From: Mesostigma viride
Taxonomy: Eukaryota; Streptophyta; Mesostigmatophyceae; Mesostigmatales; Mesostigmataceae
Assembly (NCBI GenBank): GCA_009746045.1
Contig: RPFO01000253.1
Span: forward strand, 5,803,782 to 5,867,781
DNA: 64,000 bases
Direction: 5' to 3'
Position numbers and translations under genes: made by a program. The first letter of the stretch is position 1, and the number at the start of each line of letters is the position of its first letter. Below, in pieces: positions 51,437 through 63,634 of the stretch. The notes beneath the pieces were generated by a model. That model was not told the origin of the DNA and made no database searches. It worked only from the letters and a program-made list of their open reading frames with translations.

Positions 51437-53315
51437 TGTTACGATAAGCAGGTGCCTACAGGGCAGGAAATGGTGGAAAACCCAGCCACATATGCAAAGC
51501 ATTACATCAACACGAGTGAGCAACACAAACTCCTGCACAACTAATCAATGCAAAGGTTTACTGCAAACTCATGATCGCGCAGGCTGCAGGCCGGGCGATA
51601 TGATGACATTGAAGTAGACGTTATTAGAGTAGAAAAAAAGCGGCAGATAACCTACAACGGTTTTTAGAGTCCATATCTTCCGTGCTACAGTGTGCTACGT
51701 TGTAAGACTTGACTGCCTAAAGACTGCCAGATTAGTCGGAAGCCTGCATTTTCGCCGCCATGAACACGATGATCAGTCCGTGGTGTCACGATGATTCGGT
51801 CTTGGTGTCAGTGCGTGCCAAGTAGTCTGATACACAAAAGACCATTTCATCCACTAGTTGCCAAGGAATAAGGATCCGTGGTCAGCTTTGAATATCAAGA
51901 CGCGGCCTTTGTCAAGCGCGGATTCTGTGCTGCTTCCCCACACGTTTAGATTGGGGTCCGACCTATCCAGGGCTGAGGGCTCACAATATTGAAGATAATT
52001 AATTTACTATGACTCGAACATACTATATTATACTACTTGCTAATACTACTCTATTACTATTAGTGGTCAAATCCAGTCTCGCAATCTGAAACCTGGGGTT
52101 CTAACGATGGCGGGGGGGCGGTCTGATCTGATATGTCTCCATTCTTACCGATTTGCGATTCGCTGACCGTTCAAGATTCGATGTTTTCCAAAGACGGATT
52201 CGCGCAACAGTGACGGCAGTAGAATCTTTCCCAACGCTGGTGCGACAAGCATTATAAAGATTCACCAGAAGATTGCAGTGGAACCAGGGTGGAACGGTAT
52301 TTTCCAGCTACGCTTTTTGATGGGTAATGAAACCTTCGCACGCTGGTTGTCGACATTCCGTCAACAACTCAGTATCAGCTTTAACGCTTTCACGTGCTGG
52401 CATCCTGGAAGCAGAGGGGTGGAAACTATGGAGGCACGATGCAGCGTGCAGATGTGGAAAGGTCAGTCAGTCAGTCAATTGGATCCCACGCCGATGTGGT
52501 AAGGTACATGCGGCTTTACCCTGGCCGGAAGTAGGCACGTGCATTGCAGCCGTTATTGTAACGTGTTCGCTTTATTCTGTTGCCACACGAAAGGTTTACA
52601 GGTTTGCCGGTCTCGATCGTAGACTGGGTCTCGAAAAATCAACCCCGGATATATTTTGATAGCGCAATCGACGGGTCTCCGCGAGAGGATCCTGGACTGG
52701 TGAAAAGGCTCTGAAGTCGTGGAAAAAGTCAGAAAAGTCGCGAGCACGCGGCACTCGGCAGACGAGGGGGGCGAATGAAGGGAAAATTTTGACATAATTT
52801 TATTTCCCCAACAAATTTGACTTTGACCAAGGGTTGGGCGTAAAGGGGGTCAGGGGGTTGACGTAACGTAAACACGTAAAATGGCCCGTAAAATGGCACG
52901 TAAAAAGGGTGACGAAGAACGTATCGTAGATCAGTTCTTCCGAAACTTGGCTCCGCCTGATAACAGACTGTAGACTGGGGAACCCTGGACCTCGCATGTG
53001 CTTGACACCAGTCCTGCCAGCTAATCACCTGACGCGTGGACACCCAGGTCTGGGTTATGGTCGCCTTGCCTCGCCCCGCACCGCAATGCATACTGAATTC
53101 CTTTTGCAAAACTGCATCTGATGTGAACCAAGTGCAGCCTGGCCGATTCCAAGATCTGCCGGGACATTGATAAGCATGTCGAATTCACATAATAGTTCAG
53201 CTCAGCAAAACATTTCGCCTTCCTACGTATGACCTATTTGTAACTTTCAGGGTGCGGACTTGCTAGCCGTCATTCATGGTACCCTGTTGCCGTCATCCAT
53301 ACGAGTAACGAACTA
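51437..53315. promoter_or_regulatory. shared upstream region of eEFSec and fibrillin
   Basis: 1.88 kb between divergent start codons. No named promoter motif is evident. It contains a dispersed repeat at 52600-52710 and an acgtaaaatgg direct repeat near 52865-52910. Called from gene arrangement only. Confidence 0.45.
52600..52710. repeat. dispersed repeat shared with the fibrillin intron
   Basis: atcgtagactgggtctcgaa ... gcgcaatcgacgggtctccg then cgagaggatcctgga recurs at 55928-56013 (atcgtagactgggtctcgaa...gcgcaatcgacagatctccg then cgagaggatcctgga). A shorter relic lies near 56178-56215. Confidence 0.8.
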
Positions 53316-54704
53316 ATGGCTTGTGCCGTAATGGCCATGGATGGCCGCATGATGAGAAATTGTAGCCAGATTGCGTCTGCCCAGAAATCCACTTTAATTT
53401 GCCCCCGCGGTAGGCCCGGGCGGGTCATGCAGCTGACCGTGCCGAAAGCCAGGCGGCAGCACTGTGTTGCCTTGCAAGGCGATGGCACTGGTTTAAACGA
53501 GGCAACCGACGTTGTGAGTTCTTCGTTTGCAGTTTGTCCCGTCGAGGTTGTTACTTGCCAATAAGTGACGTTTTGCTAAGAAAGCCATTGCTTTCCGGCA
53601 AACTTTTGTCGACGTGAACCTCAGGTAATCGCCAAAACAAAACTTTCAGCTGCAATCGGCACAAGCCGCCGAGGCGCCTCAACGACGTCACCTCAGAGGG
53701 CTGTCATCCAGGAATCGCTGGTAATGTGACATGACTTGGGCCAGCTCGCTGGTCAAAGATTCTCTTGTAAATCTCTTTTGTTTCGTAGATCTACGCATCC
53801 AAGTGCTCCTATAACAGACTAATATACTGGTTTGCTTTGTATTTATTTTTGGGGCGATGGGATTTGTCACAGACTCAGGTGGAATCTCGCGGCCTTACGT
53901 CATCCCTGGAGCTCCTGGAAGGGACGTGGGAGCTTCTGTACACCACCGTGCCCGATGTCCTGAACCTGATATCTGCCCAGGATTACGCATTTGGTCTGAA
54001 AGTGAGTGCGGCGACCAGTGCTAATTCCAAATGTTTACTTTCAAAACTTTTCTCAACGTAATTTTACGATGTGATCCATAATGGTGCCGAGTAGCAAGAC
54101 GCCACTCTCCGCAAGTGGGCTGTCAACAGAGGGCACCTCGTTAGTACCGCCTAGAACGTTTTTATACGTCATGAACCTAGTCTAATTATTGCTAGGCCAC
54201 CCAGTTACGCAAGTAGTGACTGAGGTTGTGTCGACAGGCGTCACGTGTGCCGAAGTTTCCTTTCGTGGGTTCCTGTGTGACGTGCCATTGGTATCAGTGT
54301 TTGAGTAATGAGTCCTTACCCCCTTCAAATGAGGTTTGTGGGCACGGGCCTCACTCTTATTTCACGTGTGTGTTGTGGGCAGGTGTCGAAGTATCGCGTG
54401 CGCCTAACACTCATTTTGTATGTGTCTGTGTGTCTATCAGCTAGGTACCTGTGGGTGTGCGTGTGCATGCACATGTGTGTGTACGCGGTGGGTTTGAGTG
54501 GGTGGGTCGGGTCGGGTGGGGGAATTGGTGTGTGTGGGTGTGGGTGTGGGGGGTGAAGGGGGGTGGCATGCTGTCCATAGAAGGCTAATAAGAGTCAAAA
54601 TTAATAAAACAAGGTAAAAGGTGGGTGGAGTAGAAGCTAGTGGGGCTAGTAAGTGAAGTTTTATGCGTGGGGTATAAACCTTGTGTGTTTGTGTGAGAGA
54701 GGGA

Positions 54705-54765
<61 letters not shown>

Positions 54766-54766
54766 G

Positions 54767-54804
<38 letters not shown>

Positions 54805-57800
54805 GAGACAGAGAGAGAGACAGAGAGAGAGAGAGAGGAGGGAGGGAGGGAGGGAGGGAGGGAGGGAGGGAGGGAGGGTGGGTGGGTGGGTGGGTGGGTG
54901 GGTGGGTGGGTGGGTGGGTGGGTGGGTGGGTGGGTGGGTGGGTGGGTGGGTGGTGGGTGGGTGGGTGGGTGGGTGGGTGGGTGGGTGGGTGGGGTGGGTG
55001 GGACGGAGGGGTGGGTGGGTGGGGGTGAGTGGGGGTGGGGTGGGTGGTGGGTGGTGGGTGGGTGGGGGTGGGTGGGGGTGGGTGGGGGTGGGTGGGTGGG
55101 GGGTGGGGTGGGGGGGGGGTGGAGGGGGGGGTGGGGGGTGGGGGGGTGGGGGTGGGGGGTGGGGGGGTCTATGGGGGGGGGGGGGGGCGCGCGCGGGCCC
55201 GCGCGTGTGTGTGTGTGTGTGCGTGCGTGGGGGGGGGGGGGTGGGGGGTGGTGCTTGGCATGAGCTGGTCTTTTCAACGCCTTATCATGATGACTTTGGC
55301 ACATCATTCGTATCTGTTTCCTTCTCTTCAAGTATCTTTAGTGTGGCATCATACCCCTGGCATACAGGATCCTCTGACGTTTTTATCCTAGCAGGGGAGA
55401 CTGTTTCACCAGGCATTACTAGGACTAGGGGATCCTATGTCCATAGGAGGGGTCGCCCTTGCAAAGCCTAGTACTACTATGGTGCTATTTCTCTGCTTAG
55501 GACCTCTCCCAAGCAGGCCTGTGAACAGGCCTTACTGTTGATATATTCACGATTCATATCCTTTCCTCCATATTATCAAATAACTTACTATCTGTTACTA
55601 ACAATCACTTACTCTTACTTACTAATTAGAATTTCCGCTCTCCCCCCTGGCGCAGGTGGGAACCATTTCCCAGCGATTTGTGCCTGATGGCGCCAGCAGT
55701 CAAGAGGGCGGGGTGCAGCGGGGGACACTACAGAACATCGTAAAACTGGGCGTATGGCCGTTCCTTCAGGTAAAGGCAGCGTAATGACCTAAACTGGGCA
55801 TGTGGCTGTCTCCCTGGGTAAAGCCTGCCGAGGTGCAAAACTGGGCATATGGACACTCGTCTTCCCTGGTAAGGGCTGCCTTCTTGCTAATACTGGGTAT
55901 ATGACGCTATTGGCGGTACACCGGTCTACCATCGTAGACTGGGTCTCGAAAATCAAGTTCGATTTTTATTTTGAGTAGCGCAATCGACAGATCTCCGCGA
56001 GAGGATCCTGGATCATGTCTTAGGTGTTGGAAAGTCTGTTTTTGATCGAGTGATAGTAGGCGTTCAAGACAGGTGAAAATGGCTGTGTGCTGGCTCCTTA
56101 GCATAAAATAGGCCCAAGTCAAGGCAGGCCAACCTTGGCCAAGTACATAGGAGGTAGGGGGGTCCATCCTCAAGTTTAAGCAGTGCAATCGCCAATCGAT
56201 AGATCTCGATGAGGGCACTCAAAATCTGAAGTTTCAAGTGCCAGGAAAGGTCTATATATGGGCGATAGGGGCCAAAAGCCAAAAGATACTGCCAACGCCA
56301 AAACGTAATTAAGTCGCCAAAATGTGCTTTTTTTAACGGTGTACCGGTTTCCCGCCAATAACGTCATAATTATGGCCACTCTTTCAGGAAAGCGCTGCCA
56401 CATGGTATAACGGGCGTCTGGCAGCTCCTCCAACAAGACGTCGCATCATCGTCTGTCCTTCCATCCATCCTCCTCGAGATTCCCTCTTCCCCATTGGGTA
56501 TTGTTATTACCATGGTGTCGGGGGCGCATCCTGTATGGGGCCCCACGGTGTTGGGGGCGCAGTCACGTGCACCGAATCATTTCATTGATAATATATACAA
56601 TCATATAGTAGTTTCAGGTAATGGTGCCAGCAATTTCACTAATGGTGCCGGGACCTCTGTAGCATGCGCTTCCGTCCCCCTTTCCTCAACCGCCCCTCCT
56701 CCGTCTACCATGCTCCATCTATCACCGCCTGCTGTCACATCTCCCTGCCCAGTGGCCCTTGTCCCTCAAGGGAGGGCGGGCGGGCGGGCGGGCGGGCGGG
56801 CGGGCGGCGGGCGGGCGGGCGGGCGGGCGGGCAGGCGGGCAGGCGGGCAGGCGGGCGGGGGTGCGGGGGTGCGGGCGGATGGGTGGGTGGGCGTGTGGGT
56901 GGGCACGCCCTGGTAGTATCATGTTGAAATGGGGACTTGAGCTTTTCATAGGGATATACGGTAGAAAAGTAAATGGCATCGACGGTGGTGGATGGAAGAC
57001 TACGGCTTCTCAAGGCAACCCTCAAAGTTGGCTAAGGGGGTTGGCCTGCGATCATGCGGGATTCATGGGAAGAAATAACTGTCAGATAAACGACTAAGAT
57101 ATGTTGGGTTGAAGAGTTGTTAATAGAAAATCTCAAGTTCCTCCAAGGTGCGCAAATGAATGGCTTGCATCGGTTGGGCACTACAGGGTTTTTGGTTGCA
57201 TTTCGGTTTTATATGTTCTCGGATGGCATGCTGGAAACCTGGCGCATGGCAGCTGAGTTTCTGCTGCAAACCCTTGAAGCATGCAAATACCTGACCGTCG
57301 TTTCTTCTACTTACTTGGTTTGTGCCACTGTTGCTGGCAGGCCGAGGATGGGGTCACTGTAACGGTCAGCGCACAGTATACATTATCTTCAACATCGTCG
57401 ACAGGAAGGCGGTTGGACGTGGAGTTTGAGCAGGTGACGTGTTTCAAATAGAATGTCTAATGTGTTTGAATAAAGTGTTTAACGCGGTCATAACAACTCT
57501 AGTTTCGTGCTCAGCAGATGAGGGGTGTGTGGGCCAGCATGCGCAGGTGAGAGGTGAGAGGTGATGGGTTTGTAACACGTGCATTCTTGGGCCAGCAGGT
57601 GAGAGGTGATGGGTTTGGAACGCTTGCATTCTTGGGCCAGTGGAACACGTGCATTCTTGGGCCAGTGGAAGACGTGCATTCTTGGGCCAGTGGAACGCGT
57701 GCATTGTTGGGCCAGTGGAACGCGTGCATTCTTGGGCCAGTGGAACGCGTGCATTCTTGGGCCAGTGGAACGCGTGCATTCTTGGGCCATTGGAACGCGT

Positions 57801-60428
57801 GCATTCTTGGGCCAGCAGGTGAGAGGTGATGGGTTTAGAACACGCGCATTCTTGGGCCAGTAGGTGAAATCAGGCTCATTTTGTTTGTACATGTATGCTT
57901 GCATGTGTTTACCTAGTGCAACCTAGTACAACCTAGTACAACCTATTGCAACCTAGTACAACCTATTACAACTAGTGATTCGATTAAGGTTTTTGCGCTA
58001 AGCGCCGTGTGGTATATTGAACTAAGGAAACTAGCTTTATCGCAGCCAATGTGGGGCTTTCAGCCAATAAAATTGGGATAGGCGCGGCCACGTGTGGCGA
58101 CTGGCGGGCGGGCGAGTCAACTGGCTTCCCTGGTCGCACAATGCTCCCTTCTAAACCTGTCACCTGCCACTGGCGGGCGGCCTTCCGAGTCACCGAGTCC
58201 CAAGCGCAGAATCTTGAAGTACACTACGGCGTGGCGCGGCGCTTACTGGCCAGTCAGCTAGTGACCGTCAGGCGCCCAAGGCACGCGAGTCGACAGCCCC
58301 GGGGCGCTGGGCCATTGTTGACTGGCGGAAGCTGCTCGTAGTACTACTACTAGGGAGACTTGCGGCGGCGGGCCGGCTGGAGCTCATGTTGACACGGCCA
58401 AGTGTGGCGTCACTAGGTAGTAGCTTTGGATTCAACACGGCCATTATGTGGCGACCAGCAATTGCAAAGTGGCACAGCACTGCCACTTTGTGGCGTCTTG
58501 GGAACTGTCATTTGGGGGCGATATCACCACAAATTGCCAAAAGTGGCGCTGCAAGGCCACATTTGGCGAGCAAACACCACTAATCGAAGCACTGATTACA
58601 ACCTAGCACAACCTAGTACAACCTATTGCAACATATTGCAACCTGTTGCAACCTATTGCAACCTAGTACAACCTAGTACAACCTATTGCAAGCTCTTGCA
58701 ACCTACTGCAACCTATTGCAACCTATGGCAACCTATTTCGACCTACTGCAACCTGTTGCAACCTATTGCAACCTATGACAACCTATGGCAACCTATAATA
58801 ACTAATTACAACCTATTACAGCCTATTGCAGCGGGTACCTACCTATTGCAGCGGGTACCTCGTTGTTCACAACCTATTGAGACGAATAATTGCTACATTT
58901 TCGGTTCCCGAACTCGCATGGGAGACATGACAGATCCAAGTCGGCGACGTCCACATCAGCGAGGCCCTGGAAACGCTACTGGCACCCGCCATTCTGCCCC
59001 GCTCGCAGCTGGTGCTCAAGGTAGGAATATATGTATCGAAAAGCTGGTCGACTTGGTGTTTTGTAACCATTCACTTGGATCCCTGCTAGCCCCGCTCGCA
59101 GCTGGTGCTCAAGGTAAGGTAATAGTACCATGCAGTATAAAATCGATGTAGGAGTAATTTATTTGAGAAAATGGATCGCGCCGTTTTCCAACTCGAGACC
59201 TTGGATCCCCGGTAAGCCTGCTTGCAGCTGGTGCTTGAAATTGAGCTATCATTAGCTTTTTCCTCTTGGGTCACAGGTGCTAATGCGCACGCAGGCCCTC
59301 CTCTTTTTCGCAAATTTCAGCTCACTGGCAATCGGTTCCCTTCTTGCTTGTTCGTGGCAAGCTATATTGTTCTCACCTTTGCATGGACTGCGTCTTGCAT
59401 GTGGGTCGGTGACATGTGCTGGGCTGCTGGTGGGCAGGTCCTTTCTTTCCGTGAGTTCCAGCTTAGCTCAACCTTTTCTCTTGTCGCTTGTGCATGGCAG
59501 GCAATATTGTGCTCACGTTTGCTTGGACTGCAGCTTGCATGGCTGTCGGTGACGTGTGCTGGCACACAGGTCCTCCCCTTCATCCCTGAGCTCCCTCTAA
59601 GCTCAACCTGCCGAAAACTGCCGTGCTTTCGTGCATGAATGATCGATCATCGATGTATATGATTGGCGCGCAGGTCCTCCTATTCTTCCGCGAGTTCCAG
59701 CTCAACCTTCAACTCAGGGAGTTGGATCACTGGTTCGCGGATGACGGCAGCGGGAGGAGGTACTACGCTGCACACAGCCGGTTCCGATTTGCCTTTGTGG
59801 TGGCTGCGTTGCCAATTCTTTGTGATGGTCGAGCATATCTTGTGGCGTGCGTCTACCGCGCTGCTGTCAGCTAGCCGTGACGTGTGACGCTTCCACATCG
59901 CATGTGTGCATGTGGCGTTTCAAGACACTAATGTCAAGACATGTTTTTAAAAATTTTCAATAGAAGTTTCAATTTCTTTTGGGGCGGGGGCAAGGGCGGA
60001 ACGCGGTGGGGAGAGGGGAGAGGTTGGGGGGCCGGAGGCATTTGGGGAGGGGGGGGGGGGGGAAGATTATATTCCCTGTTCGTACCTTTTGAAATTGTGA
60101 CAAACTAGATAGTTTCCTGGATTTCGTAACTGCTTCTTATAATATATGGCGGGCATGCAATGGCAGGGTGATTATCTTGGTTGCTCCTCTGGCTCTGGGT
60201 CTTTTTTTATCTTGCTTTGATGGCTGTGTCTTTATTTTTCTTACACACACATTCACATGCTTTTCTTGCGTTTTTCCTTACCATCATTGCCTGTCCCTAA
60301 CGTGTCTAACGCGTCACATCAGGAAGGGCAACTACCTCATCACATTTGTCGATGATGACCTGCTGATTGGGAGGATCGCGCAGAGTTCAAATGTCCTGGT
60401 TTTCCGACGGTCAAGTACGCCCGAATAG
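53316..60428 (+). CDS. plastid-lipid-associated protein (PAP/fibrillin family), 8 exons, 302 aa
   Basis: Exons 53316-53513, 53625-53720, 53873-54001, 55656-55769, 57341-57433, 58934-59020, 59674-59759, 60323-60428 (TAG). All are GT-AG and phases agree. Residues 1-60 are Ala/Arg/Ser-rich with few acidic residues, like a chloroplast transit peptide. Then come the family landmarks: KLSAAIGTSRRG (helical lead-in), LLEGTWELLYTTVPDV (first strand, the GxWxLLYT signature), VGTISQRFVPDG, VTVSAQYTL, LDVEFEQ, and the closing NYLITFVDDDLLIGR then VLVFRR. Fibrillins are lipocalin-like lipid-binding proteins of plastoglobules and thylakoids; this one's ligand and subfamily cannot be told. The start of exon 3 could be 53879 instead of 53873 without frame change. 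Divergent from eEFSec. Confidence 0.88.
54700..55250. repeat. (GA)n, (GGGA)n, (GGGT)n and G-rich tract
   Basis: Purine-rich array in fibrillin intron 3: GA/CAGA to 54838, GGGA to 54877, GGGT to about 55010, then irregular G/GT runs ending in GT repeats near 55225. The sense transcript is G-rich. Confidence 0.95.
55785..55900 (+). repeat. three decayed copies of the fibrillin exon 4 donor edge
   Basis: The true edge aaaactgggcgtatggccgt then tccttcag|gtaaaggcagc (55742-55780) is followed by taaactgggcatgtggctgt...gggtaaagcctgcc, caaaactgggcatatggaca...tggtaagggctgcc and taatactgggtatatgacgc. Spacing is about 50 bp. Two of the three keep a GTAA donor. Confidence 0.9.
55918..56040. repeat. dispersed repeat, second copy
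   Basis: Copy of the unit at 52600-52710, in fibrillin intron 4; no coding content. Confidence 0.75.
56773..56880. repeat. (GGGC)n repeat
   Basis: GGGC tetramers with GGCA variants in fibrillin intron 4. Confidence 0.92.
57545..57865. repeat. 25-bp minisatellite, about 10 copies
   Basis: Unit tggaacgcgtgcattcttgg then gccag in fibrillin intron 5, bordered by longer forms containing caggtgagaggtgatgggtt, so many units carry CAGGTGAG, a consensus splice donor. Confidence 0.9.
58595..58870. repeat. 10-bp acctattgca repeat
   Basis: Degenerate decamer array (acctattgca, acctagtaca) in fibrillin intron 5, with a smaller outlier at 57915-57975. Confidence 0.85.
59088..59240 (+). repeat. two copies of the fibrillin exon 6 donor edge
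   Basis: The true edge ccccgctcgcagctggtgct then caag|gtaggaat ends at 59020. 59091-59116 repeats ccccgctcgcagctggtgct then caaggtaag. 59216-59238 repeats cctgcttgcagctggtgctt without a donor. Confidence 0.92.
59285..59615 (+). repeat. three acceptor-side copies of fibrillin exon 7
   Basis: The true acceptor gcgcag|gtcctcctattcttccgcga then gttccagctcaacct (59668-59708) is preceded by acgcaggccctcctcttttt (59290), gggcaggtcctttctttccg then tgagttccagcttagctcaacc (59432) and acacaggtcctccccttcat (59564). The intervening text also repeats, so the array unit is about 130 bp. Confidence 0.9.
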
Positions 60429-60734
60429 GGTGCAAGAAGAAAGATGCAGGCATTTGCTTGTGTGTTTTAGGTGACTGCGTACACAGGTGCTGCGTAAGTG
60501 TGGCGGATAGGCTTCTGAGCCCGGGGTACATATGAACTTGCAGCTATAAAGCTCTCTTGCTACACCTGGAGAACTTTTCACTAGTAGAGATGCAGTGATG
60601 CCTGATGGCTGCATGGCAAAGTAATGGACTTAAATATCAATACCAATCATTGATTGGGGCATGTCACTGCGTCACAGATCTGAGTTATGGAACATGCAGG
60701 TTCTCATGATAAATTGATTGATTGATTTACACCT

Positions 60735-61061
60735 AACTGCGTCACGTGAGCATGAGCCCTCAGGGAAATGAAGATGTGATGGGGTGGATTGTGGATCGAT
60801 CTAGTTCCTAGTTATAGGGTTGTGGGCACCCCGCACCACAGCCCTAATCGCTATGCCTGCCAAACTTGGTCACACGGGGAGCCCCCACTGAGTGGGGGGC
60901 GGTGTCCTTCATTACTGTCTGCCTCCTATCTGCTTGTGCCATGCATCTGACTCGCGATCATATAACAGCCGGCCAGACCAGGGGGTTCCCCGGGCGTGAG
61001 CATGCCCCGTCTAGGGTGGCACATGTTCATGCTCACTAGATTAATTTAATTAGTTAATAGA
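60735..61061. repeat. older copy of the terminal repeat unit
   Basis: aactgcgtcacgtgagcatg ... tgtgggcacc ... ggtcacacggggagccccca ... gtggcacatgttcatgctca: a diverged member of the units at 62297-64000. 60429-60735 between the fibrillin stop and this unit shows nothing recognisable. Confidence 0.7.
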
Positions 61062-61888
61062 CACGTGACTGCGTCACGTGAGCATCAGTCCTCAGTGGGA
61101 GGGGAACATGGGATGGAATGGATTATGTAAGCTATCTAGGTCCTCCACCGCGGCGCAGGCATCGGAAACGCACGCTGCACTTGTCTCTCGCCTTAACCAG
61201 GTGGAGGGCAAGTGCGGCGTGCTCATGAAGAAGCTTGAAGCCATCACCGCCACACCGAGGCCCTGGCCACACAGGTCCCAAAGATAGCGGAGCAGACGGC
61301 CACCATCCCATCCCAGCCACCCCGGCAGGATGCTGGCGACCTCCCGCCGCTCTCCTACGTGGACCTGCTGCCGGTCAGCGACCGCCTCAACCACTGACGC
61401 CATCGCCACGAAGCTCCAGGAGCTGGAGGACCACCGCCAGGCCCAGCAACGGGCGGTCACCGACCGCGCTCGCCGCGAGTGCCGAGTGGTGCTACGTCGT
61501 TTCCCCCAGAAGCCAGGTGAGACGTCAACCTCCCTTGCTGACGAGCTCAAGAACCAGCTCCTTAAGTACCCTCATGGGCCTGGTAGGTGAGGTAGAACTG
61601 CGAGGGTGCCACCGCCTTCCCCACTCACGGGACAAGGCGGCTTCCCCACCAGTCCTGCTCACCTTCCCCTCCCCTGAGGACAAGCAGCGGTTCCTCTGTT
61701 GTCGCAAGAGGTTGCACGACCTCACCTGGACGCTGGACGACGACCTGACCCCCGCTCAGCAGCAGCAGCGACACGACCTGTGGCCCGAATACCTCCGCCA
61801 CAAGCAGGACCCCCAAAGCCCAAGGTGTACTGGAGGGGCGGGGACCTGACGATCAACCACAAGATGTGGCCGCCCCCTGCGGGCTAGA
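61062..61888 (+). pseudogene. LINE 5' end and ORF1, frameshifted
   Basis: Starts with the palindrome-bearing 5' end (CACGTGACTGCGTCACGTG at 61062-61080), then ORF1-like code spread over three frames: ALVSRLNQVEGKCGVLMKKL (about 61170), TKLQELEDHRQAQQRAVTDR (about 61410), RVVLRRFPQKPGET (about 61485), PVLLTFPSPEDKQRFLCCRK (about 61650), LDDDLTPAQQQQ, VYWRGGDLTINHKMWPPP (about 61825). This order (coiled coil, then RRM-like and C-terminal domain) fits an L1-type ORF1 nucleic-acid-binding protein. At least two frameshifts make it inactive; no RT follows. Confidence 0.75.
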
Positions 61889-62296
61889 ATAGACCTAGCT
61901 TGTATCCCTCGGTAGTCACTGCCGCCATGGCAGCCATGCCTATAGAATGTTTGCCTAGCCGAGCCACCATACCCAGTCACGTGCCCCGCTCACGCACGGC
62001 ACACAACCAGCCATAGCCTTAGCTTAGCTTTTGTACAGCCATGCTACGTCCTGGCTATCAGGTTACTTGCCCCCGCTGATTGTTATGATATGCTCACATA
62101 TATGGGTCTTTTTGCACCCACAGATTGCCGGATCGTATATCGTGTCCGATTGCTACTGCACATGGCATGCCTCTGGCATGAAGGAGAAACGGGGTCTCTG
62201 CCCTTTCTTCTTGTTGTGCACATGCAGGGATTAAAAGCACTCCGGTGCTCTGTGACTCCCCAACGGGAGCACGAGTTTAATTAATTAATTAATTAT

Positions 62297-62577
62297 CTAT
62301 AGGTCCTATAGTGACAGGGTTGTGGGCACCACGGCCCGAATCGCTATGAATGCCATACTTGGTCACACGCTGAGCCCCCACAGACTTGGGGGTGGTCTCC
62401 TTCATCACTACTTGCCATCTATCCTTGCGTACCATCTGCCTCCATATTACAGACATGCAAACCAGGAGGCTGCCCAGGTGTGAGCCCGTCACGTCGATCT
62501 AGAGTAGCACATGTCCATGCCGAGTCTTGCAGGAAGTAGCCCAGAGTGTATTATAAGCCATTAACTAATTAATTAAT
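62297..62577. repeat. LINE-associated repeat unit, copy 1
   Basis: tatagtgacagggttgtggg...cggcccgaatcgctatgaat...cttgggggtggtctccttca...cacatgtccatgccgagtct, ending in a plus-oriented LINE 3' relic (cttgcaggaagtagcccaga) and TTAA tail. Confidence 0.8.
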
Positions 62578-62580
62578 AGA

Positions 62581-62955
62581 CACGTGAGCACTGCGTCACG
62601 TGAGCATAAGTCCTCAGTGGGAGGGGGAAATGGGATGGAATGGATGGTGTAAGCTATCTAGGTCCTAGTTACAGGGGTGTGGGCACCTCGGCCCGAATCG
62701 CTATGAATGCCATACGCGGTCACGTGAACACGTGTACACGCGGAGCCCCCACAGACAATTGGGGGTGGTCTCCTTCATCACCACTTGCCATCTATCCTTG
62801 CGTACCATCTGCCTCCATATTACAGACAAATCAGGAGGCTGCCCCGGCGGGTGTGAGCCCGTCACGTTTTGTGTACATAGCACATGTCCATGCCGAGTCT
62901 ATCACAAAAAGTCCGCGGGTGGCGGCCCTGCCGCGTGCGGCCAGTGGGGCACGCC
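62581..62955. repeat. LINE-associated repeat unit, copy 2
   Basis: Starts at the CACGTGAGCACTGCGTCACGTG motif, then gtaagctatctaggtcctag and the same unit as copy 1, ending ggtggcggccctgccgcgtg. Confidence 0.8.
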
Positions 62956-62967
62956 ACTAATCAGTCT

Positions 62968-63255
62968 AATCTAGGTCCTAGTTACAGGGGTGTGGGCACC
63001 GCAGCCTGAATCGCTATGAATGCCATACTTGGTCACACGCGGAGCCCCCACAGGCTTGGGGGTGGTCTCCTTCATCACTACTTGCCATCTATTCTTGCGC
63101 ACCATCTGCCTCCATATTACAGACAAATTCCAGGAGGCTGCCCGGGTGTGAGCCCGTCACGTCTAGTGTAGCACATGTCCATGCCGAGTCTATCACGAAA
63201 AGTCCACGGGTGGCGGCCCTGCCGCGCGCGCCGCCGGGGGCACGCTAGAGAGTAA
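62968..63255. repeat. LINE-associated repeat unit, copy 3
   Basis: Starts at atctaggtcctagttacagg, lacks the palindromic 5' part, and ends ggtggcggccctgccgcgcg. Confidence 0.8.
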
Positions 63256-63268
63256 GCTACCCAGAAAC

Positions 63269-63560
63269 TCAAGACACGGTCCCCGGATACTGGACGCGAG
63301 AGCCATCAAGGAGAAAGAGGTCTAGCGGTGGCTGAGTGAGCCCAACCGCCACTGAGGGCCTCTGTCTTCTTGCTGACCCCGAGCCCCACCGCTCGGGCCT
63401 CGATTGCGAGGCAGTCAAGCCACGTCTGCACGTGCTCAGTGTCCTCAAAGAGGGTGCATGGTGCATGTCGTCTGCATAGATGATTTCCGCTAGCCGAATC
63501 TCCGTGTTCACCCTGCCATGCCAGAATTTGTTGGCGACCTTCACCCCTGGTTCCCTAACC
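63269..63560 (-). pseudogene. LINE reverse-transcriptase fragment, minus strand
   Basis: The minus frame reads VKVANKFWHGRVNTEIRLAE then IIYADDMHH, the same catalytic block as at 16625 and 19216 (LADLIYADD), followed by an ASQSRPERWG region out of step with the family. Only about 100 residues remain. Confidence 0.75.
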
Positions 63561-63634
63561 ACAACAATTAGAGCAATTAACCGCGTGCCTGAATCATTAC
63601 GCATTAGACCACAATTAACTAATTAATTAATAGA

